Below the pieces are notes generated by a model. It was not told the DNA's origin. It ran no database searches and worked only from the letters and a program-made list of their open reading frames with translations. A program made the position numbers and the translations under genes. Below are positions 1 to 6,106 of a DNA stretch of 6,106 nucleotides, one piece after another; the stretch's first letter is position 1, and each line of letters begins with the position of its first letter. Source of the stretch: an uncultured Collinsella sp. (GTDB taxonomy: Bacteria; Actinomycetota; Coriobacteriia; Coriobacteriales; Coriobacteriaceae); NCBI GenBank assembly GCA_900550785.1, contig URTL01000118.1, positions 1 to 6,106 of the forward strand, given 5' to 3'.

Positions 1-2030
<2,030 letters not shown>

Positions 2031-2031
<1 letters not shown>

Positions 2032-3179
2032 TGGCTGAGGCTTTAGAGGTAACGCCCGCCGAGCTGGACGCGTTTGCGGACCGGCTCGGCGAGGTCGAGT
2101 CGTATCTCCACTTGGACGAGAAGCGTACCCGCGTGACCGAGCTCGAGGCCAAAAGTGTTGCCCCTGGCTTTTGGGATGACGCCGACGCCGCCCGTGCCAC
2201 CATGGAGGAGATTGCTCGCACCAAGGAAGATATCGCTGCCGTGGACACCGCGCGCGGCGAGCTTTCCGATGCCCGCGCCGCGCTGGAGCTTGCCGAAGAG
2301 ATGGGGGATGACCCCGACGCCGCCGCATTGCGCGAGGAGGCTGCCGCTACGGCAGAACGCCTGGCCCGCGCTATCGACGAACTTGAGCTTTCGAGCTGGT
2401 TTACCGGTGAGTTCGATCACGGCGATGCTATTGTGACCATCAAGCCCGGACAGGGTGGTCTGGAGGCCCAGGACTGGACCTTCATGCTCTTTAAGATGTA
2501 CATGAAGTACTGCCAGCGTCGCGGCTGGAAGGTCACCATCAACGACTGTCCCGCGGCCGAGGTCATCGGCATCGACCGCGCGACCTTTACCGTCGAGGGC
2601 AAGGACGCATTTGGCATGCTGCGCGCCGAGGCCGGTGTCCACCGCTTGGTTCGCATTAGCCCCACCGACGACAAGAAGCGCCGCCAGACCACGTTTGCCG
2701 GCGTCGAGGTCATCCCCGTGCTACCCGATGATATCGACATCGAAATCAGTCCCGATGACATCCGCGTGGACGTGTACCACGCGAGCGGCCCGGGCGGTCA
2801 GGGCGTCAACACCACCGACTCCGCCGTGCGCGTGACGCATTTCCCCAGCGGCATTGTGGTTACCTGCCAAAATGAGCGCAGCCAGATCCAGAACAAGGCC
2901 GCGTGCATGCAGATCCTCAAGGCTCGTCTGTACGAGATTGAGCTCGAGAAGCGCGCCGAGGCGCTCGATGAGATCCGCGGACCCAAGACCACGATTGGTT
3001 TTGGCAACCAGATTCGCAGCTACGTGCTCTACCCGTACCAGATGGTCAAGGATCTGCGCTCGGGTGTGGAGACCAGCAATGTCGAGGCCGTTCTTGACGA
3101 TGGCGACCTGGACCCGTTTGTTATTGGCTACCATCGCTGGGCTACCGGCAACGCCGATGCAGAAGGCTCGGAGGTCTAA
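2031..3179 (+). CDS. prfB: Peptide chain release factor 2 (RF2), single-frame, with SPT variant of the SPF motif
   Basis: RF2 recognises UAA and UGA stop codons and triggers hydrolysis of peptidyl-tRNA on the ribosome. The 382-residue product is close to the usual length of about 365. The N-terminal helical domain covers about 1-125. The codon-recognition domain includes GVHRLVRISPTDDKKRRQTT, with the tripeptide at residues 210-212. The catalytic GGQ is at 255-257 (GPGGQGVN), followed by RSQIQNK and the C-terminal NQIRSYVLYPYQMVKDLR. The last stretch and the N-terminal WDD region favour RF2 over RF1, whose tripeptide is PxT in a different context. The start is ATG 2031, sharing its A with the secA stop, with AGGA at 2020-2023 seven bases upstream. 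Most RF2 genes carry an in-frame TGA near codon 26 read by +1 frameshifting. Here the equivalent codons (2106-2117, Leu-His-Leu-Asp) are uninterrupted, so that autoregulation is absent. Threonine replaces the expected Phe of SPF, and Gln replaces the common His in RRHTS. The gene sits in the conserved secA-prfB order and itself ends in TAA. Confidence 0.97.
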
Positions 3180-3205
3180 AACATCGGGTGGCTTCAAGCC
3201 GATGC

Positions 3206-3262
3206 CAAACCCAACGGTTGGACGGGTTTGTATCCAGAATAAACCCTGCGCAGGGGTGGTTT
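3206..3262 (+). other. Ladder of competing hairpins in the prfB-YitT spacer
   Basis: Three mutually exclusive stems can be drawn by hand. Stem A pairs CAAACCC (3206-3212) with GGGTTTG (3224-3230), 7 perfect pairs. Stem B pairs the same GGGTTT (3224-3229) with AAACCC at 3241-3246. Stem C pairs AAACC (3241-3245) with GGTTT (3258-3262), continues weakly inward, and runs into a five-T stretch (3260-3264), giving it a poor terminator look. Just upstream, CATCGG (3182-3187) can pair with CCGATG (3199-3204). Switching between such stems is how attenuators work, but the repeated AAACCC and GGGTTT words could also be leftovers of decayed terminators. No known riboswitch class is recognised. Confidence 0.35.
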
Positions 3263-3278
3263 TTGTCCGGCGAATCGG

Positions 3279-3284
3279 TAGAAT
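3279..3284 (+). promoter_or_regulatory. Possible -10 box (TAGAAT) upstream of the YitT-family gene
   Basis: TAGAAT matches the sigma-70 -10 consensus at five of six bases. At a spacing of 16, the -35 position (3257-3262, TGGTTT) is a weak match and there is no TG extension. If used, transcription would begin near 3291 and the RNA would meet the intrinsic terminator at 3304-3332 after only about 40 bases. The six-base word GAATCG occurs twice here, at 3272-3277 and 3281-3286, the second copy overlapping the box. No better promoter was seen between prfB and the next gene. This is a tentative call. Confidence 0.28.
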
Positions 3285-3303
3285 CGAATACAAGAAGAAG
3301 TTC

Positions 3304-3332
3304 AAAGCGCATCCGTTTGGGTGCGCTTTTTT
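3304..3332 (+). terminator. Intrinsic terminator after secA-prfB, directly before the YitT-family gene
   Basis: An 11-pair stem joins AAAGCGCATCC (3304-3314) with GGGTGCGCTTT (3319-3329). All pairs are Watson-Crick except one U-G wobble (3312/3321). The loop is four bases (GTTT), and six T's run from 3327 to 3332. This is a textbook Rho-independent terminator for + strand transcripts. On the - strand the hairpin is followed by TTTGAA, so it is not a good reverse terminator. It most simply ends the secA-prfB transcript. Unusually, the ribosome binding site of the next gene starts within three bases of the T-tract. Confidence 0.85.
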
Positions 3333-3334
3333 GA

Positions 3335-3340
3335 GGGAGG
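3335..3340 (+). promoter_or_regulatory. Ribosome binding site fixing the YitT-family start
   Basis: GGGAGG lies four bases before ATG 3345. The same frame is open further up to GTG 3321, but that codon is inside the 3' arm of the terminator stem and has no Shine-Dalgarno sequence, so ATG 3345 is chosen. Confidence 0.75.
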
Positions 3341-3344
3341 CAGC

Positions 3345-4235
3345 ATGGCATATCGTCTGGACATCAAGCGCATTCTTTCGATGAACTTCTTTCACGACCT
3401 GCCCCAGATCATGTTGGGGTGTGCCTTGGCCGCCATCGCGACCGACTTGTTTTTGATTCCCAACGGTCTTGCCGCCGGTGGCGTTACGGGCCTTGCCACC
3501 ATTATCCAGGCGGTCGGCGCGGCGCGCGGCCTATCGCTTCCCGTTGGTATTCAGACGATCGTGATGAACGCCTTGCTGTTGTTGGTCGTTATGCGCGAGG
3601 GCGGCATGTTCTACGTGGTGCAGACCGCGACGGGCTTTGTGCTGCTGGGCTTCTTTACCGATCTGTTCGCCCCGTTTGTAGCACCTCTGGCGGATGCGGA
3701 CCTGATGCTTCCCGCTATGTGGGGCGGCATTATTACGGGCATCGGTTACGGCATGGTGTTGCGCGCCGGCGCCAACACCGGCGGCTCGGACACGATTGGC
3801 CAAATCATCTCGCGTAACACCTCACTGCCGGTGGGCTCGACCGTCATGGCGATCGATGTTGCCGTATGCGCGCTGTCGGCTCCGGTCTTTTCAATCGAAA
3901 ACGCACTATATGCAGGCCTTTCGATGGTCATTAGCGGCTACGTGATCGATGCCGTGGTCGATGGTGGCAACAAACGCCGTATGGTACTCATCATCTCGGA
4001 CAAGTTCCCTGATATCGCTGCCGATATCATGTATGGCCTGGGTCGTGGTTGTACCAAGTTTAAGGCGACTGGCATGTATTCGGGTGCCGAGAAGCCAGTG
4101 ATTATGGTCATCGTGAGCCGTCGAGAGCTCAATACCCTCAAGACGATCGTGCGCGAGCGCGATCCTCATGCCATCGTGACGGTTGCCGACGTTACGGAAG
4201 CCTTCGGCGAGGGATTCAAGGACATTAGCGCGTAG
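3345..4235 (+). CDS. YitT/DUF2179-family integral membrane protein
   Basis: This 296-residue protein has an N-terminal membrane domain and a C-terminal soluble domain, the usual plan and length of the YitT family. The biochemical role of that family is not established. Hydrophobic segments lie at about 19-38, 44-60, 66-83, 89-112, 122-140, 164-182 and 186-205. The first region holds the family signature LIPNGLAAGGVTGLA (37-51), and RAGANTGGSDTIGQI (140-154) is a second conserved glycine-rich stretch. From about residue 212 the DUF2179 domain follows: RMVLIISDK, GLGRGCTKFKATGMYSG, VIVSRREL, ERDPHAIVTVADV, and a final FGEGF. This cytosolic domain resembles small ligand-sensing ferredoxin-like folds. 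No cleavable signal peptide is evident, so the first segment is probably a membrane anchor. The start at ATG 3345 is set by GGGAGG. A terminator lies immediately upstream, so expression needs read-through or a promoter very close to the gene. No clear terminator was seen after its TAG stop. Confidence 0.93.
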   Translation: MAYRLDIKRILSMNFFHDLPQIMLGCALAAIATDLFLIPNGLAAGGVTGLATIIQAVGAARGLSLPVGIQTIVMNALLLLVVMREGGMFYVVQTATGFVLLGFFTDLFAPFVAPLADADLMLPAMWGGIITGIGYGMVLRAGANTGGSDTIGQIISRNTSLPVGSTVMAIDVAVCALSAPVFSIENALYAGLSMVISGYVIDAVVDGGNKRRMVLIISDKFPDIAADIMYGLGRGCTKFKATGMYSGAEKPVIMVIVSRRELNTLKTIVRERDPHAIVTVADVTEAFGEGFKDISA

Positions 4236-4329
4236 GGTCGATCGCGTTCCATCCAAAAGACGTTCACATTGATAAACCGTTTCATCAGCGGTTCTGCCTG
4301 CTAAATTGTTCAAATAATGATAAAAACTC

Positions 4330-4357
4330 TGGTAAAGCCATCAGTTTCCAGCATAAT
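4330..4357 (+). promoter_or_regulatory. Candidate promoter for the transketolase operon, in the 4236-4443 spacer
   Basis: The 208-base spacer between the YitT-family gene and the transketolase operon has a marked AT-rich middle (about 4302-4360). The best -10 is CATAAT at 4352-4357, five of six to consensus, with a weak -35 (TGGTAA, 4330-4335) at a spacing of 16. A start near 4364 would leave a leader of about 80 bases. A second, weaker option is TGATAAAAA at 4318-4326, which has a TG extension. TCTAAT at 4418-4423 also matches five of six, but lies too close to the gene to leave a normal leader. AACCG/CGGTT (4275-4279/4289-4293) forms only a short stem with no T-tract and is not called a terminator. 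Confidence 0.45.
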
Positions 4358-4443
4358 GAATGACGTACGTGCATTGCGGCTGTGTTGGGATTACCTTTCC
4401 GTGCCGTGCGCATTTTGTCTAATGAGGATGAAAGGAAGGCACA

Positions 4444-5265
4444 ATGAGCGACGAAGAGCTCAAAAAGGTTGCCAACGAGGTAAGGAAGGGCATCGTCACC
4501 GGCGTGCACGCTGCCAAGTCCGGCCATCCGGGCGGTTCGCTCGGCGCTGCCGACATCATGACCTATCTGTACTTTGAGGAAATGAACGTCGACCCGGCCG
4601 ATCCCCGCAAGGCCGATCGCGACCGTTTTGTGCTCTCCAAGGGCCATTGCGCTCCGGGCCTGTACGCCGTGCTCGCCGAGCGTGGGTTCTTCCCCAAGGA
4701 GGATCTCGAGACGCTGCGCCATATCGGCAGCCACCTGCAGGGTCACCCCAACATGAACGACACCCCGGGCATCGACATGTCTACCGGCTCGCTCGGCCAG
4801 GGCATCTCCGCCGCCGTGGGCATGGCGGTTGCCGCCAAGCACTGGGGCGATACTTACCGCACGTACGCCCTGCTGGGTGATGGCGAGAGCGAGGAGGGCC
4901 AGGTCTGGGAGGCAGCCATGTTTGCCGGCAACCAGCAGCTCGATAACCTCTGCGTGATCGTCGACCACAACGGTCTGCAGATCGATGGCCCCGTCGAGGA
5001 GGTCAACGACCCCATGCCGCTCGCCGACAAGTTCCGCGCCTTTAAGTGGCATGTGATAGAGCTAGCCGATGGCAACGACATGGCGCAGATTGAGGCGGCT
5101 TTCGCTGGGGCTCGTGAGGTGACCGGCGCGCCCGTCGCTATCATCGCCGAGACGGTGAAGGGCAAAGGCGTCTCCTTTATGGAGAACCAGGTTGGCTGGC
5201 ATGGCAAGGCGCCCAATGACGAGCAGTTTGAGCAGGCCATGGCCGAGCTCACGAAGGAGGCTTAA
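4444..5265 (+). CDS. Transketolase, N-terminal (thiamine-diphosphate-binding) subunit
   Basis: Transketolase moves a two-carbon ketol group between sugar phosphates in the non-oxidative pentose phosphate pathway. In this organism the enzyme is split into two chains. This one, 273 residues, matches the first third to half of full-length transketolase. Visible features are SGHPGGSLGAAD (26-37), LSKGHCAPGLYAVLAERG (64-81), the substrate and cofactor loop STGSLGQG (113-120), and the diphosphate/metal motif GDGESEEG (145-152) ending in Asn176 (DHNGLQIDG), which binds the Mg2+-thiamine diphosphate. KGKGVSFMEN (239-248) and WHGKAPND (252-259) close the domain as usual. The start is ATG 4444, with AAAGGAAGG (4431-4439) four bases upstream. 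The catalytic glutamate is on the partner subunit, encoded 4 bases downstream, so the two should act as a complex. Related split enzymes include special-purpose ones for branched or unusual sugars, so the exact substrate is open. Confidence 0.95.
   Translation: MSDEELKKVANEVRKGIVTGVHAAKSGHPGGSLGAADIMTYLYFEEMNVDPADPRKADRDRFVLSKGHCAPGLYAVLAERGFFPKEDLETLRHIGSHLQGHPNMNDTPGIDMSTGSLGQGISAAVGMAVAAKHWGDTYRTYALLGDGESEEGQVWEAAMFAGNQQLDNLCVIVDHNGLQIDGPVEEVNDPMPLADKFRAFKWHVIELADGNDMAQIEAAFAGAREVTGAPVAIIAETVKGKGVSFMENQVGWHGKAPNDEQFEQAMAELTKEA
5254..5260 (+). promoter_or_regulatory. Ribosome binding site for the second transketolase subunit, inside the end of the first
   Basis: AAGGAGG is a near-perfect Shine-Dalgarno sequence lying within the last codons of the first subunit (Lys-Glu-Ala-stop), nine bases before ATG 5270. 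It sets the start and points to coupled translation of the two subunits. Confidence 0.85.
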
Positions 5266-5269
5266 AGCT

Positions 5270-6106
5270 ATGGCAGACGAGAAGAGAATCGCCACCCGCG
5301 TGAGCTACGGCGAGACCCTGGGCGAGCTTGGCGCAGAGCACGATGACTTCCTGGTCTTCGATGCCGACCTCGCGGCTGCGACCCAGACGGCCAAGTTCAA
5401 GGCCGCCTTCCCCGATCGCTTCTATAACGCCGGCATCGCCGAGGGCAACGCCGCCGGTGTGTCTGCGGGTCTCGCCGCCACCGGCAAGAAGGTTTTCTTC
5501 CACTCCTTCGGTACCTTCTCCTCCCGCCGGTGCTATGACCAGATCTATATGTCAGCTGCCTATGCCGGGCTGACGGTCCATGTTCTGGGTTCCGACGCCG
5601 GCGTCACCGCCGCGTTCAACGGCGGCACCCACATGCCGCTGGAGGATGCAGCCATGTACCTCTCCATCCCCGAAACCACAGTGCTGGACCCCGCCGACTA
5701 TGACCAGCTTGCCAGTATCACCCGCCAACTGGTGAACATCGACAAGGGCGTCACCTACACCCGGTTCGTCCGCAAGGGCATCATCCAGGTGTACGGCGAG
5801 GGAAGCGAGTTCGAGATCGGCAAGGGTGTGGTGCTGCATGAGTCCGACAAGGATCAGGCCACCATCATCACCTCCGGCATCATGGTGGACGAGTCCCTGA
5901 AGGCCTATGAGGCTCTGCAGGCAGAGGGCATCTCTGTCCGGGTCATCGACATGTTCACCTGGAAGCCCCTGGACGAGGAGCTGGTGGTCAAGGCCGCCCG
6001 GGAGTGCGGAAAAATCATCACCTGTGAGGAGCACTCCGTCATCGGCGGCCTGGGCGAGGCCGTGTGCGCCTGCCTGAGCGAGCAGTGCCCCGTCCCCGTG
6101 CGCCGC
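5270..6106 (+). CDS. Transketolase, C-terminal (pyrimidine-binding) subunit, 3' end cut by the window
   Basis: The frame is open from ATG 5270 to the last base, giving 279 residues. The family is usually about 305-320, so some 30 residues lie outside. It begins in the normal way for such subunits (ATRVSYGETLGELG, then VFDADL at 29-34). The catalytic glutamate that activates thiamine diphosphate is Glu58 in GIAEGN. SFGTFSSRRCYDQI (79-92) forms the cofactor pyrimidine pocket, and His121 in GGTHMPLED corresponds to the substrate-binding histidine of GPTHQP in classical transketolases. From about 185 the C-terminal domain follows (VVLHESDKDQATIITSG, VRVIDMFTWKPLDEE, EEHSVIGGLGEAV). GIAEGN instead of GIAEQN and the SDAGVTAAFNGG loop depart from housekeeping enzymes, so a specialised substrate is possible; a subunit like apulose-4-phosphate transketolase B is one alternative. 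Arg codon use changes from about base 5528: CGG appears four times, against once in all upstream genes together. The region may be of foreign origin or misassembled. Confidence 0.92.
   Translation, partial: MADEKRIATRVSYGETLGELGAEHDDFLVFDADLAAATQTAKFKAAFPDRFYNAGIAEGNAAGVSAGLAATGKKVFFHSFGTFSSRRCYDQIYMSAAYAGLTVHVLGSDAGVTAAFNGGTHMPLEDAAMYLSIPETTVLDPADYDQLASITRQLVNIDKGVTYTRFVRKGIIQVYGEGSEFEIGKGVVLHESDKDQATIITSGIMVDESLKAYEALQAEGISVRVIDMFTWKPLDEELVVKAARECGKIITCEEHSVIGGLGEAVCACLSEQCPVPVRR

Noticed and set aside
2043..2642. Open frame of 199 codons on the - strand within prfB
   Set aside because: It is fully covered by the RF2 gene, which has clear motifs throughout. It is an artefact of codon bias with no recognisable protein.
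3321..3344. Upstream GTG start adding eight residues to the YitT-family protein
   Set aside because: The codon lies in the 3' arm of the terminator hairpin with no Shine-Dalgarno sequence, whereas ATG 3345 has GGGAGG just upstream.
2721..3395. Open frame of 224 codons on the - strand across the prfB-YitT spacer
   Set aside because: It overlaps the end of prfB, the terminator and the YitT start, and has no motifs. An expressed gene there would conflict with three supported + strand features.
4266..4293. TTGATA at 4269-4274 as a -35 box, and the AACCG/CGGTT stem as a terminator of the YitT-family gene
   Set aside because: No acceptable -10 is found 16-18 bases after TTGATA, and the five-pair stem with a nine-base loop has no T-tract.
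4317..4577. Small + strand frame of 86 codons in the spacer before the transketolase operon
   Set aside because: It starts in the AT-rich promoter region and runs 134 bases into the transketolase gene in another frame. Its second half is Arg/His-rich shadow translation and it lacks a good ribosome binding site.
4285..5052. Long open frame of 255 codons on the - strand
   Set aside because: It lies antisense to the well-supported first transketolase subunit, its composition (Val, His, Leu and Ala rich) is typical of reverse frames of GC-biased genes, and no domain or ribosome binding site is seen.

Overview
The window is a GC-rich stretch of bacterial chromosome, with every gene on the + strand. 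It holds two housekeeping genes, one membrane-protein gene and the start of a carbohydrate-enzyme operon. Strong CGC and GCC codon preference, a release factor 2 encoded without the usual frameshift and with an actinobacterial-style 'RRQT' recognition loop, and a split transketolase together suggest a gut actinobacterium of the Coriobacteriia, with Collinsella the best guess. This is inferred from protein and codon character. No database comparison was made.

Layout. Positions 1-2031 are the 3' three-quarters of secA, the ATPase of the general secretion pathway; its 5' end lies outside the window. The secA stop overlaps the start of prfB (release factor 2, 2031-3179) by one base, so the two are almost certainly co-transcribed and translationally coupled. 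A 165-base spacer follows. It carries several alternative hairpins, a possible -10 box and a clear intrinsic terminator (3304-3332). The terminator's T-tract ends only 12 bases before the start codon of a YitT/DUF2179 membrane protein (3345-4235). A 208-base spacer with an AT-rich middle then leads to a two-gene transketolase operon: the thiamine-diphosphate-binding N-terminal subunit (4444-5265) and, 4 bases later, the pyrimidine-binding and C-terminal subunit (5270 to beyond the window end).

How the genes work together. SecA and RF2 serve protein export and translation termination and share an operon by ancient gene order, not by a common pathway. The two transketolase subunits should form one enzyme that moves two-carbon ketol units between sugar phosphates. 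The YitT-family protein has no assigned function and appears to be a unit of its own.

Nothing here is a wholly new system. The points most worth a second look are: (i) RF2 carries SPT where the UGA-reading tripeptide SPF is expected, and Gln where His is usual in the same loop; (ii) Arg codon use changes abruptly inside the second transketolase subunit, suggesting recombination or an assembly chimera; (iii) a terminator directly abuts the ribosome binding site of the YitT-family gene, in a leader with competing hairpins.
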